Assembly: GCA_043228905.1 (NCBI GenBank)
Contig: JBHGNT010000001.1
Coordinates: forward strand, 29,760,001-29,824,000
DNA length: 64,000 nucleotides
From: Azolla caroliniana
Taxonomy: Eukaryota; Polypodiophyta
Direction: 5' to 3'
Each line of letters starts with the position of its first letter. The stretch's first letter is position 1. Positions 35,554 to 47,929 of the stretch are shown in pieces. The notes below the pieces were generated by a model. That model saw nothing but the letters and a program-made list of their open reading frames with translations. It did no database searches and had not been told where the DNA came from. A program made the translations under genes and the position numbers.

Positions 35554-37651
35554 TACAAATAAAAAAAACTTGAATTCTGCAAAATAGCCATATACAACAC
35601 ACAGAACGGGGCAGGAACCAAGCATCAAAGACAGAACAAGGTGCTCTTTGAAACCTATACAAACCCATATAGCTTGAAACTTCCCTGCATATAAGCTCAC
35701 ATCCCCATCACATCATTCTCGTTTCCAATTTAAAACTGTGATTTGCATCCATGACAAAATGGAGAAAAGGAAAGTTCGCATAAATTGCGGCCATCCACAC
35801 TACTCTTAAGCCTCACTTTTTCTCAATCTGGTGACAAACCGCATTCCTCCCTCACACTGGCGCTTGATAAAACTTTTAAACCTAGCCTCAGCTTCCAGGA
35901 ATAGATTGATTGTTTAAACGGTGCAAATATGTGCTTTCTAAAAAGGGTTCAAGATTACAGCTGCAAAAATACAATCCATCTCCTAGGTACCATTCAACTT
36001 CATAACTAATATCTAAAGTCTAAAAATAAAATAAAGGCTTTTCATATAAAGATGGAGCCAGTTTAGTTGAGTCAAGGTTGGGTTACTAATCACGATTACT
36101 CAATAGTGGCAACAAATGAAACACTCCAACACCCACATACATAATGCTGCCAAAATGCACACAGAAAGTTTTAGAACACCCAAACTTTGTTAACAACAAC
36201 TCTTTAAGAGATAATATATAGTTTACGAAGTGCTAATTTGAACATTATTAAAATTAAGAAAAGATGAATTCATATACTGTCGAAAAACATCTCACACTCC
36301 TATTCTAATCAACCATTTATATGGTTGTTTTCAAAGGTTTTTACGTGATTTCTTTCACATTGTCAATTAACCCTCTTTCTTTTTCTAAATAGTTTCTAAA
36401 TGTTATGCTTGTAAGGAAGTTTTGAACGTAATATGTCACTCTTGGGCATAATGTATTGTTCAAATGTACTCCAGAAACTGTCTATTAAGCTCCTCAACTA
36501 TATTCATGATATAACACAACACCAACCATTTTCTTCTTTATGACCACATGAAACAAGTTGCAAATTTTATGTGAAGTTAAACTGAACCAAAATACAGAAT
36601 GTATTTAACTTAAACCTAAGAATGTTTCCTTCCATTTTTCACTATGAAGGAGAAAAGAAGAATGAATTATCTGAACAAGAAATCACCTTTATTGAAGAAA
36701 GAACATAAGTTTCTTTGAAACAAGATGATGAAAGATGGGTATTTTAGGCTAAAAAGAACACGTGAAAAGCACGAGAGAACAGGATACGCAGAAACGAAAT
36801 GATGCACAATGAATGAAATTTAATATTTTAAAGGAGACGGGATCGAGAACGAACAGAAACAGGTATATATACATTGGTTGAAGCGATCCGTGAGGGCGAG
36901 CATGAACAAGAGCAGGAAACAGACCGACAGAGAGAGGGAAACAAGGATTCTCTGCGTACTGACCTTGACGTTGACGTGTGTGTCGGGAGGAGTGAAGGCG
37001 GTGGTGGTGCAGAAGAGGGCAGAGCTGGAAATCGCGCCGAACCCTAACATATATCTGTGTGTATGTGTGTGTGTGTGTGTGTGTGTATGTACATAGAAGA
37101 TGATGGAGTTATAGAATCATATATCATATACTATCAAAACATGAAAGCATTACACTACCATATGTGTATATCCAATTGTGTTGCAATCCCCGTTATCGTA
37201 AAAATTTGAACAATGTCTCCAACTCGTCATTTAGAACATTTTGAACATCTAAGGAAAATATACCCATTGTTGAGGCCTCGAATAACAATGGGTTAAAACT
37301 TGCCGAATATCTTATAAGTGCTTCCAAATGATATGTGCTATAGGACGTTTAATGAGTCTATGTGTATTGTCCTCCAACAAAATGGTGCAAAAGAAGCGCT
37401 ACTTGACCCTAGTCCTTGTCTCTTTAAGATTGAACCTAATGGTAGTCAACCAATCATGACTCAACTCTCCGGAGTCCGTATGATTACCTTTGGATGAAAT
37501 GAGAAATGGGAATGCAAACCACATTGCAATACAATGATAAACCAAGATATTGATGTCATTGCATGGTGATACAATATATATTGTAGTGACCTATAACAAG
37601 CATGTACCATCCCGTAACCGCCTATCCACCCAAGGCACAACATTTGTTTCC
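35554..37651. repeat. segmental duplication copy B (unoccupied site)
   Basis: Same-orientation copy of 11,114-12,820 plus 20,376-20,986, running without the 7.5 kb MULE. The point corresponding to the insertion is the (gt)n/gtatg run at about 37,062-37,090. Similarity ends at cacaacatttgtttcc, as in copy A. Confidence 0.9.
36964..37050 (-). other. candidate leader or first exon with telobox (copy B)
   Basis: Minus-strand block with a strong donor AACGTCAAG|GTCAGTAC at 36,963 and ACCCTAAC near 37,041. Unlike copy A it has an ATG (37,048-37,050) opening a 29-codon frame, MLGFGAISSSALFC ... PPDTHVNVK, up to the donor. It is either a small gene's first exon or an untranslated leader, perhaps of the PAC2 gene 1.7 kb downstream. 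Confidence 0.4.
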
Positions 37652-38328
37652 GTTTGCTTCATAATAATTAACTGTCAATGTCCTGTCTAATCAAACTTGT
37701 TGTTCACGTGGAAATCATGAGCTTTCAAGGCATTTGTATCGATCACATGTTTTGATATGAATCAAAACATCAACCGTATGGATCAATATAGCAAAAGCCA
37801 CTTCCAAGAAGATGTTGTGTGAAATAACTTGGATGTCTAGATATTACACTCTAAATCCCCTTGGAAGAGGATCTGCGGCTAAATAAAATGTAATAAACAA
37901 GCAACAAAACTTCATTTTACCATTCTTCACAATGTCACACACCCACACCTATTACAAAGATCAGTCTGTCAAGCTGCTTCAGAAGCCTCAAAGATAGAGC
38001 AGCTTAAATTTACTCGGACTTTACCTGTCACTGGTAATATTCTCTTAAATACATATATATGATTATTATGATGCTTCTTAGAAATTAAAAGTCTGTTGTG
38101 ATATTACATCAATCAGATTGTAAACCTGTTTATACTCTTTACAGCTGTTCAGGCTAGCATTTTTGCTGTAGTGCACACAAACGATGTATCTAGCAAGAAT
38201 CACAGCTCACCTTCCCTGGGTCCATCCATAATGCTCTCTGATTTCAGACTCACAGATCATGAGGTGGATGCATGGTTATAATATATAAGGCAAAAGAGAA
38301 AGCATCTTCAAGCTGTATGATATTGGGT
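37652..38328. other. intergenic, no gene recognised
   Basis: Lies between duplication copy B and the 3' end of the membrane-protein gene. Nothing supportable was seen. Confidence 0.5.
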
Positions 38329-41300
38329 TCAAGCTAAATTAATGATGCACATTACTAGTAATGGGACTGTATTAACCACCATACTTTGAAGCTCCCTTTG
38401 TAGATTCACCAAATGCTCTCTTTTCGGAGGTCTTGCTTTGCTATGGGCATCTGCCATGCACTTAAGAACATCGGCAACTTTCAAGGTTGCAAAAGATACG
38501 GAAAAGAAGCTTGCTCCAATAGCCAAGCTAAGTACTTGGTGCTTGTCAAAAGATGCATTAATTGACAGCATTCTTGAGGCTACAAAGAACAATGAAGCCA
38601 TGCCCATGCCAGCCAATCCGATGGCAACCTGGTTTATAACACCCACAACCTGTCTCAATTTCTCTCTAGAAAGATATTGGACGCTCAAACCAATTGAATT
38701 TGGGCCAATGAACGGGTAGCTAAACATCACTTCACAAAGATGAAATGAACTCCTTTCAAACAGATCACGTGCCACCACAGATGACTTCTTTTGATTGTTT
38801 TTCCCCTTTTGCTTGCTTAGGTGACTGTTGAAAATTGGGAAGTAATCAAGCTTAACATTGGATTAATCCTGAATATTCATTGAGCTTTATGACACTCTTT
38901 GGATTCAATGTCATAGAGCTCCATAAAGCAAAAGCTAAGCTGATTTACCTTTTTGTCGTGGAGGTCATGGTCACTCGAGAAGTTGCCTCATTATTACTAG
39001 ATTCGCAAAAAACAAAACAAATAACTTTAAGTTAATAATATGACGAAAAAACAAAGTTAAATTAGAACTTAACTTTATGAATAAATAGCAAATTAAACAC
39101 AATGAATTTCGTAGAAATCCAATATGAAAACTGACAAATTTGTAACATAGATATAACTAGCTTCATAATCAAATATGTTATTAAATCACAAGAGAATGGC
39201 ATCATCAGATTGCATAGCCAGTTCACAGTAGGCCTTGATAGTGGGTTAATTAGAGATTGACTTTTGTCATTTTATATCTGCGGGTTGGGATCATAGGAAG
39301 GTACCATTAAGCAAAATTTCATTATGTCTATGAAGTTTCATTGTGTACTATTTTTTCCAAGGTTCACACGAATACATGTATCCATAAATGTAAGCACAAA
39401 CTGCATTAAGTATGTTCAGATAAATAATTACCACCGTGTAAGTGACATAGTCATATCTCCCGTTTTTGTTGAAGCATAAAATGGATCAAAAGCACTCCCA
39501 TTTTTGTGTACATCTATCCTGCTATTATTTCCGATTCTTGTGATGAGGGCATTTCCACAAAATCCAAGAGATAACCAACCCCATGAATTAGGTCTCTTTT
39601 CAGATGCTTCAAAGGCAAGCAAGTCTTTAACTTGCGATATAGACCTGAAAAAAAAGATACTCTCAATTTATAAATCACATATGTTTGATTACAGAAACAA
39701 AAAGACACACCTTTAAATTAGAAAGAATATTTGTTCCCGATAAATATAACAAAGGAAACATTAAGCATATAAGCATCTGATGAAAGAAACAAGGAAAACA
39801 CTGAATTAATGAAGCATATATGTTTCTGATTAAATAAAACCATTGACAATTCTGGTCTCCAAAAATTTAAACCAACTTGAATTATAAATCAACTTGACGC
39901 ATTAAGCATATGTGTCTAAAGACAAGGTAAACCTCAGTTTGCGAAGCATATATCAATTGATTAAAATGAGCACTCGAAATTACTGTTCCAGAAACATTTA
40001 AGCTACCCTTGATTCATACATCAAAGAACAAAGGGAACCTTATATTTATGAATTACATACATTTCTGATAAAAAACAAAGTGAACTGTCAGCTTACATAG
40101 TCTGTGTATTTTTTATTTTTAAAAAAAAAGAAAAAACTCAAAGAATCCATCTTCAAAACAATAAAACCAACCTTGATTCACACACAGAAGCTTCTTTACA
40201 AACTCCCCAGTTCTCGTAACCAATCTGTTTGAACCGATCAGACTCTGTACGGCATGCACAAGCCCTCGATGATATATTTTCAAGTTTTGAATCTTCCTCC
40301 TTCCAAGATTCGAGAAAACGCGGGAGAGACGTATCACGAACGAGCTTTCCCGAGAAAAATCCCTGATTGCAATGAGCTCTGCATTCATGAGCTATTGCTG
40401 GGGATCGCAAAGGCAATGGATAACCTGGTTGTTACAAAAGAAGGAACAAAATATCACATAAATTATTAAAGGAGGAACAAAAGAATGTTATACTAATTAA
40501 CAATTTTAAACTTAAATAATTAGAATGTAGTTATAAGCGGCTAACATTTACATATGCAACATAAGACATCTCTGTCAGCAGTACAGCATTGCATGTGAAA
40601 TGTAACTTCCGAACTTGAGACATCTCATAAATGCCTATTATAGAAATCTCTATCAAGAAACACCAACAGAACAAGGACACTAAGCATCTCCGGAATCATA
40701 CATCAAAGAAGAAAAAACTACCTTGTTGGCTTTTATCCTAAAACCCTGAATGCCTCATATGCTTCATTTGTTTTTGGGCGCAGATGACATACTTGGTTCG
40801 CTTCTACATGGAATGCCTAAACGACTATTATTTAGACACGTTTCTGAACTAACCTGTTGGAATTTTATACGAAGGGAACCATTCCAATGAAAATATATAC
40901 ATTTTATTGCAAATTCCTATACACGTGAGTGCTATCATCATTCTATAAATCTATGGAATTTAATCCTAAATACATATAAACTGTGTAGTATTTTCAGATA
41001 GTTTCTATAAATCTGCAGTATTTTCTCGTGATTTCGTAAAAAAAATGGTAATCCTAAATATTTTGACACACGAAAGGTAACCAAACACAAAAAAATGCAA
41101 TGTTTTCAGTTCAGATTAGTACAGAAGTGTTTAGAGCCAAAGACATAAAAATGGAATAAAAAGCTACATACCTGGATTAGATTCATTCTTTTCAATTTTG
41201 CTCAAATTTGAAAAGTCCTTTGATTTCACAACCCTTGACCTGCCACATGAAGATCCCTGCAAGACATGGAAAACCTGCAACATCAGGAGGGAGAGAGAGA

Positions 41301-42002
41301 GAGAGAGAGGAGCCTTCCGGATAAAACTCAAAATCAGGAAAACAAAATCAAATAACATTTTTTAATAAATTGTAGCATGTGGAAGCTGGCTCAAAAGAGA
41401 AAAAGAAAAGAATTCTCCAAATAAAATTAAAGCAAGAAAAAACCAAAACCAACGAAATCTGTCACAGATTCTACATATTCAGGTAGTGTTAGGAGGCAAA
41501 GAAACATAGGAACCCCTGTCATAACAGAAAAAAAAACATAATTCATTGCAGTTTGTTAAGGATCTTCACAGAATCTATCAGGTAAATTTGAGCAGTCAGC
41601 TAAGCTTTAACAGGAAAACCAAGTCAAAGCATAATCCATAAGAATCCTTTAAGGACAAAATACACGGAATCTATGGAGCAAATTTAAACAAGAAAACAAT
41701 AAGAAAGATAACAATACGCAGAAGCTATTAGACTAAATTGGAAGGGAAAGAACATGGGATCGATCCCACAGAATTAAACAAGGAAACATACAGACGGCTA
41801 AATTCAAACAATAAAGAACACAGAATCAATCACACAGAGCTAAACAAGAGGAGGCACAGAAGAAAAATATATTACATAAAATGAAATTAAACAAGAAAAG
41901 AAAACAAAGAATCTATCAGATGGATCGAGAGGGGGGGGGGGGGGGGGGGGGGGGTACCTCAAAGGAGGGCAAGTGATGAGCCCTGAAGCAAGGGACCGCC
42001 AT
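38329..42002 (-). CDS. unidentified membrane protein, probably plastid-targeted
   Basis: Six-exon model: 38329-38815, 38949-38996, 39432-39644, 40172-40424, 41172-41256 and 41958-42002. Phases are consistent throughout, giving 376 residues; that consistency is the main evidence the gene is real. The N-terminus (MAVPCFRAHHLPSF, then GSSCGRSRVVKSKDFSNLSK) is rich in Ser, Lys and Arg and poor in acids, like a plastid transit peptide. The middle is soluble, with SWGWLSLGFCGNALITRIGN and DPFYASTKTGDMTMS. After a Lys/Gln-rich stretch (KQKGKNNQKK) come three hydrophobic segments: around VAIGLAGMGMASLFFVASRM, LAIGASFFSVSFATL and VNTVPLLVMCIINLA at the very end. I do not recognise the family and assign no function. 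Exon 2 has two in-frame acceptors (41,256 or 41,274) that differ by six codons. A 24-base C tract starts four bases into intron 1. Confidence 0.72.
41931..41954. repeat. 24-base G/C homopolymer beside a splice donor
   Basis: Twenty-four consecutive G on the plus strand (C on the gene strand), immediately after the donor GTAC of intron 1 of the 38,329-42,002 gene. Confidence 0.95.
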
Positions 42003-42109
42003 GGAAGCAGCTTGCTTCCGTCCGCGCGCGCTCTGTGGTCTCTCAGAGGTTGAGATTTTCCATGGCCAAGACGTAGAGGCTTCGGCGGCCACAAGATTAG
42101 ACGGGGACT

Positions 42110-44310
42110 GGGACTGGGGCTGGGGCTGGGGCACCTGTGAAGGGACCCCACCTCCTCCCTCTCTCACCCTTTTTATTTATTACATTCATCACATACATTA
42201 TCAATCATAATATATCATATTGATATATGTATGTATGTACATACATACATATTCTTGTCTATGTACATATCTAAGAGAGTGGGTGGGGTTGGGGGGGGGG
42301 GGGGGGGGGAGGACATGCTCCTTCTGGGCTGGCTTCGTGCAGCTCGGCCCTGGCGCACCCAGAAACCATTAATGGCCATGACGAGCTTTTGCATGGAATG
42401 GCACAACACTCACACTCACACACACACCCCAACATCACCTAGAGTCCTGAACCCAACATCTACCCCATGGACCGCGATTTGATTGTGAACTAGTTAGTAG
42501 TATCGTTCCTTGCAAAGGTTCGAGGCAAAGTTGCTCATGTTCGTAACCTACGAAATGTCTTGAGGCAAGTTGCTCGTGTTCTTATAACCTGCGTTATTGC
42601 CATGTGTCTCATGATTTGTTGGTACACCTGCTGGCATCATGCATCCTCTGGTGCACCTTAGATCTTTTTTTTGTTGATGACGGGCCTTGTGGACAACCAT
42701 ACAATAACAAGCAAATGGAAAATGTAACTAAGCCGCATCAACAGGGAGATTTACGACACTTCAACATGTTGACTCCCTTTAGGAATGGCAAATTAATTAC
42801 ATGATGTAGACTTTTGAGGAGCAACTCCATGGGCTTTTTAAACCATAGGTGGGGAGGTTGATGCCAAAAATGTGAAGATCAAATCAATTATATCTTGACA
42901 AAAGATGACAAATGCTACCTTTGCTTTCTAGGTTACTATTGACGAGTTTATATAATAGGTCTAAATTACACCCTACGAACATCTAGGGTATGATTTTGGA
43001 CAAAGTTGCAAGTTCCCTAAATTTCAAGTAATAACATGTGATGGTGCAAATTAGGTTCATTATTATTTCTAGGTGATCTCTTTAGTTATGGTTTGTTGCA
43101 CATTTTTTATGTATAAGGAATATATCTCGATATTTGGAATTAACCTTGGATGCAATGAGCAAATTATGCTTCCAAGTGACACTCCGTTATGTGCATTTCT
43201 AGTCAAACATTATACATTGAGTTGTTACAATGCATTTGGGCTACAAGTGCAAAGCCTTTGGGATTCATGAGAACTGCATCTTCATAATCTTTGTAGTAAC
43301 ACATCATAAAGTTATCAATGCAATGAAAGCAGCAATTAACTATGACATAGTCATTGCACATTGTAAACCAAACTTTCCAAGCCATGAAAGGGGGGTGGAG
43401 CAAAACAAAAAAAAGAATCAAGTTGAAAAGCAATATGATTGACAAACATTTTCAACAAAACTGTTGTTTTTTTATTAATTATATTTATGACTTTGGTTGA
43501 TCTAAATCTTATCAATAAATTGATAGTCCCACACATTGCCATTCTTTCTCTTCATTTATAATGTTTTCTAACATTGTTTTATCATTACACTACAAATCAG
43601 AGAAGAGACATTACAATGTTCTTTGCACCATGTATTGTTTAGTTTCTTAAAATGTATGTACAAGACACATCTAAAGGGTGAGTGTTTCAGCACAAATGTA
43701 GCGGGGAAACATTTTTGGTGCGCTTTTCTCCCTAGCAATTTGATTGACAGAAATTACAATCTATCTATACAAATGTAGTATCTCAAGTTAAAGAGATTGT
43801 AATTTCGGTTTTTGAAAGATCTCTGAAGCAAAGAAAGCACTTGCAATGACGAGAGATAATGGCTTTTATCTGTCAATAACAAGTGTGGTGAGTTCATGGT
43901 GCACAAGGTTGTGGTCTACATGCATGAAAAATTGTTGTTGCTCAATCTATTGTAACGCCTTTACTTGTGTAGCCAATGATTGACTTGAGGTAGGAGTGAT
44001 GGGGCTAAGAGAGAGAATGAAATAATGAAATGAAATGAAATGGTGTGTCTACATAAGATCATATTGACCCATTAGAGCAAAAGGTAATACAAACATCAGA
44101 TAAAAATGTGTTTGAGGGATAACTTCAAGAGATGCGAAGGATACACAATTTATAATCATCTTAAAATGGTAACCAAAATTTTACGGATACAAACTATAAA
44201 AAAATATTAGTTATGGCACACCTCTATTGTTTTGCATAACCCTCTCGAAACTAATACACTAACAATCGTGAGGATACGTGTATTTAAGAGTAGGACACAC
44301 TAAAAAATTG
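42110..44310. other. intergenic with simple repeats
   Basis: Upstream of the membrane-protein gene come a (ctgggg) run, ATGT repeats near 42,225-42,250, a G-rich run near 42,288-42,310 and an ACAC run near 42,410-42,427. From 42,480 to 44,310 only short unrecognised open frames are present. Confidence 0.5.
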
Positions 44311-44311
44311 T

Positions 44312-44432
44312 TTTTATCCGAAATTTTTTGATCATAAGTGAACAAGAAAGAAGCAAAGCAGCGCAAACAGTATGACATACACCCCTGCTGATGCTTTTAT
44401 TTATCCTTTTCACTGTTTTCTTTATTTAGACA
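44312..44432 (-). pseudogene. partial duplicate of the SNARE last exon
   Basis: Matches 44,537-44,670 with an offset of about 227 bases (aagaaagaagcaaagcag, gcaaacagtatgacat, atgcttttatt). It encodes a broken version of the C-terminal membrane anchor, with frameshifts and a stop in place of the Tyr-Leu-Trp region. Confidence 0.85.
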
Positions 44433-44540
44433 TGATTCCCTCTTAACAAGCTTGGTTACACAAACTCTCATGTACAAATAACACTAATGAAGATATGTAT
44501 ATTAATCATATGAAGCACTAACAATAGGTTCTGAAAAACA

Positions 44541-45303
44541 CTATCCGAAAACTTTTGACCATAAGTACACAAGAAAGAAGCAAAGCAGTGCAAACAGTAT
44601 GACATGCACCAGGTGGTTTGAGCCTTGCTGCACTATGCTTTTATTGAGCCTTTTCATTGTGTTCTTTATACCAGCTTGGGCTTTCAAGACAGTAGATTCC
44701 TGCAAATTACATATACATCCTTGATAATAACAATAGAAATTAGAACTGTTTGATAATGGTAATTTCTAACGTTTTTCTATTCTTTTTCCTTTTTAAGGTT
44801 AGTTGATATTTTGGAGCATTGATATTTCTTTTATGTTTTAACCATTTTTTCTGGTGTACTTTTACATTTCAAACGTTTCTTAGTGCTCTTTTTAATTTTC
44901 TATCACTGTAATGCTTTCTAATACTAGTGATTTTTAGAGTTCTTGTTATGGTTTTTCAATGATTTTCTTCAATTTTGAAACAGAAACACAATCTATAAAT
45001 TATTTTCTTGTGTTTCATACCAGCTGACTGAGCAACTCATTCTGGTACTTTGCTTCAGTCTCTATCGCTAAAGCTACCTGTACATATGATAGAAACGATC
45101 ATAAGAAAAAAACTATAATCAAAACACTAAATTTGTGCATTTGCCTTAACTACAGCTCACTCAACTGCCAACTTACCCTTTTCAGATTTCCTACTCTGCT
45201 ATGAAGCCCTTCAATTTCTTCATCAACATCACCCTGCAATACATCCACTCTCACTTGCAACTGATCACTCGTTGATGCTGATGACCTGTTATTTAGACCT
45301 TGC
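44541..45303 (-). CDS. Bet1-like SNARE (first exon not resolved)
   Basis: Bet1/Bet1-like Qc-SNAREs act in ER-Golgi vesicle fusion and are tail-anchored. Exons seen: 44541-44699, 45021-45077 and 45177-45303. Read from the 5' side they give LNNRSSASTSDQLQVRVDVL, QGDVDEEIEGLHSRVGNLKR, VALAIETEAKYQNELLSQL, ESTVLKAQAGIKNTMKRLNK, SIVQQGSNHLVHVI, then the hydrophobic anchor LFALLCFFLVYLW and SKVFG. This matches the short plant Bet1-like proteins (about 130-140 residues) over the whole SNARE helix. The N-terminal 10-20 residues must come from an upstream exon. A short ATG exon at 47,253-47,255 (MDS, donor GTGAGT) is one candidate, which would span the repeat-rich interval between. The acceptor of the first listed exon could be 45,303 or 45,298. 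Confidence 0.85.
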
Positions 45304-45580
45304 CTATTGTACAACGAAATCTAGGTGTATCAGAGTCTTTCAGAAGTAATATATATGCACAAATGTATAGTAGTAGATATTTTATATATACGAACACAGC
45401 ATGTGTGTATATGGATATGTCTATGTATATACATGTTTATAATATTTAGACCAACATGTATATATGTATTTGTCGATGTATATGCTGATGACCTGTTATT
45501 TAGACCTTGTCTCTTGTACAACGAAAATTAGGTGTATCAGAATCTTTCAGAAGTAATATATATGCATACATATATAGAAG
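45275..45580. repeat. tandem duplication spanning the SNARE exon edge
   Basis: tgctgatgacctgttatttagacctt... at 45,275 recurs at 45,483 with an offset of about 208 bases, including the following tacaacgaaa and aggtgtatcaga(g/a)tctttcagaagtaatatatatgca. The copy carries a short piece of exon plus the acceptor region. Confidence 0.88.
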
Positions 45581-46104
45581 CAGATTTATTTATATATACA
45601 CACACATGTGAGTATATGTATTTGTCTATGAATATACATGTGTATAATACATGTATGGATGTATAATTGTGTATATATGTGCAAAAAATCGAATGTGCAC
45701 AAGGAATCTTACCAAGACCTCTGGTTTAAAGACATGATATATGTGGATTACGCTCACTTCAAATCTTCAACTTCCTGAAGTAAATCACAGATACAACTTT
45801 CTAAGTTCTTGCAATGCCATCTTTAAATTTATCCATGAGTAATACCTCCCATCTTTACCTATGTCCAATGTTAGAATGGATCTCTACATGATATGAAGGA
45901 GATGAAAAGTACAACAAATGTATTCATAAACCTTCCACAAAATAACAAAATATTTGGGTCATTATATACAATGGTTTCCATAAAGTAAACACCTCCTCAA
46001 CATTTGAGAAATGACGGAATAATTCTAAGCATGAAAAGAAAACCCAAAAGAACGCAAAGGATAGATATCAGCAAACTCCAGTATATCGATATGATTCCTA
46101 AAAG

Positions 46105-46140
<36 letters not shown>

Positions 46141-47335
46141 AGATCCAATTGCAAGAGGAAAAAGAAATCAATGCATATATCCTGATGTTGTGATGAATCA
46201 CTGGAAAAACAGAACAGTTCCTAAGGACCGCGGGGGCTGTCTCTTAATGTTAAATCTGCATCTAGATTTGATTAATTTATGCAATTCTGCATACGTAGAT
46301 GGAATTCATACAGTGAAACTGTAGTTTTGTATACATTTTCCCTATGCTTGAAACAAACCATTCAAATATTTGGCAAAAATACACCCAATGAAGAATGAAA
46401 TAAACTATTCAAATACTTTACAAAAATACAAGCTGAAAGGAAATGAACTATCCAAATACTTAACAGAAATACAAGCTGAAGGGGGATAACATCCAATCCA
46501 ATCATTCATTGACGAATTGTCACAATAAACCCCACTTCTGTAATAGTGCTGATACTGCGATAGTTAATTCCACATCTATACATAGAGCATATATATGATA
46601 GACAAACATATGCATCATATATATACGTATGTACATAAATGAATGCATCATGTACATGGGTATTTATGTATTTATGTATGTATGTATGTATGTATGTGCA
46701 TATGTACATGGGTATTTATGTATGTACGTATGTAGGTATGTAGGTGGCTATCTGCCAACTATATAATCCAATTCCCATCTTAATCTTCAAAAATATAGTT
46801 CCCAATTTGGGAAAACGTGAATATAACCCAGTCAATCACCTAGTACAAGTAGCTGTGACAAGTGTAAGGATTAGAACGTTCTGTTCCTTCCTTGCCTGAG
46901 AATTAATCCCTTAATAAGGTCAGTTAACCCTAATCCAAAATAAGGCAAAAAAAATGCAGGCGTTTTATCAATGTGTTTTTTTCCGAACAGTTTTAACCCT
47001 AATCAAAAAGAAGAGAGAAAAAAATGCACGCGCTTTGTCAATGTCTTCTTTTTCGAGCAGTTGCTGTTACTGCAGAACAAAATCAATGGCTGAAATTTGA
47101 GCAATTACATATGGAGGTTTCAATTTTACAGTCAGAGGACGTCCCTACACGCAAATCCTAACCTTAATCCTAACCCAAAAAAAACAAAACAGATTTGAGA
47201 TAACATATGAGATCAACAGAGTAGAAGAAGGCAGGATTTACTCACACGAATCCATCGGACCACTGCTCCTCCTCCTCCTCCGGGAATTACATATGTTTCC
47301 AGCGTAGATCCGCATGTGCGTTCTTTTGTATGTGA
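45581..47335. other. repeat-rich non-coding interval (possible SNARE intron)
   Basis: Contains an (at)n run at about 46,109-46,138 and ATGT/GTAT runs near 46,660-46,740. No coding exon could be confirmed. Confidence 0.5.
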
Positions 47336-47337
47336 TT

Positions 47338-47890
47338 TAGTTCTGCTTATACACGGTACATAACGTGTGTTTTGGTCGAAGCATACGCATACGTGTATAC
47401 ATACGGTAGTAAAATACGTGCGGATGCGGATGGGTATGTATACGTACATATATATATGAGAATATGCATATGTAAATGTATGCGAATGCATATATGATAT
47501 ATATACATATATGTATATGTATATGTATGTATACGTATACAATTGTGTATACTTATGTCGATGCGCGTACGTATATATACCATATGTATGTCGATGCGTA
47601 TACACAGACAAGTATATATTTTTGTTCTGCTTATACACGGTACATAACATGTGTTTTGGTCGAAGCATACGCATACGTGTATACATACGGTAGTAAAACA
47701 CGTGCGAATGCAGATGGGTATGTATACATACATATGTATATGAGAATATGCATATGTAAATGTATGCGAATGCATATATGTATATGTAAATGTATTTATA
47801 CGTATACAATTGTGTATACTTGTGTCGATGCGGGTACGTATATATACCATATGTATGCCGATGCGTATACACAGACAAGTATATATTTCT
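47338..47890. repeat. two 292-base tandem copies, TATA/ATAC-rich
   Basis: ttctgcttatacacggtacataac(g/a)tgtgttttggtcgaagcatacgcatacg starts near 47,341 and again near 47,633. Both copies continue into atgtatatg-type sequence and end with cacagacaagtatatattt. Both strands stay open for over 200 codons because the repeat lacks stop triplets in several frames. Confidence 0.9.
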
Positions 47891-47929
47891 GTTTAAGAGG
47901 AGAAACACAATTAACATTGACACACTCTA

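Noticed and set aside
35371-35700. 109-codon hydrophobic minus-strand frame
   Set aside because: It crosses the duplication boundary and is not conserved in copy A, where stops interrupt it.
35806-35890. Possible C-terminal exon (AEARFKSFIKRQCEGG...) in copy B
   Set aside because: Open in copy B but broken by stops in copy A, and its phase does not fit the conserved donor at 36,963. The alternative frame is open in both copies, but most differences change the amino acid, so no constraint is evident.
47200-47280. First exon of the Bet1-like SNARE (ATG at 47,253-47,255)
   Set aside because: Not listed as a feature because two splice choices give different short N-termini and neither resembles the family clearly.
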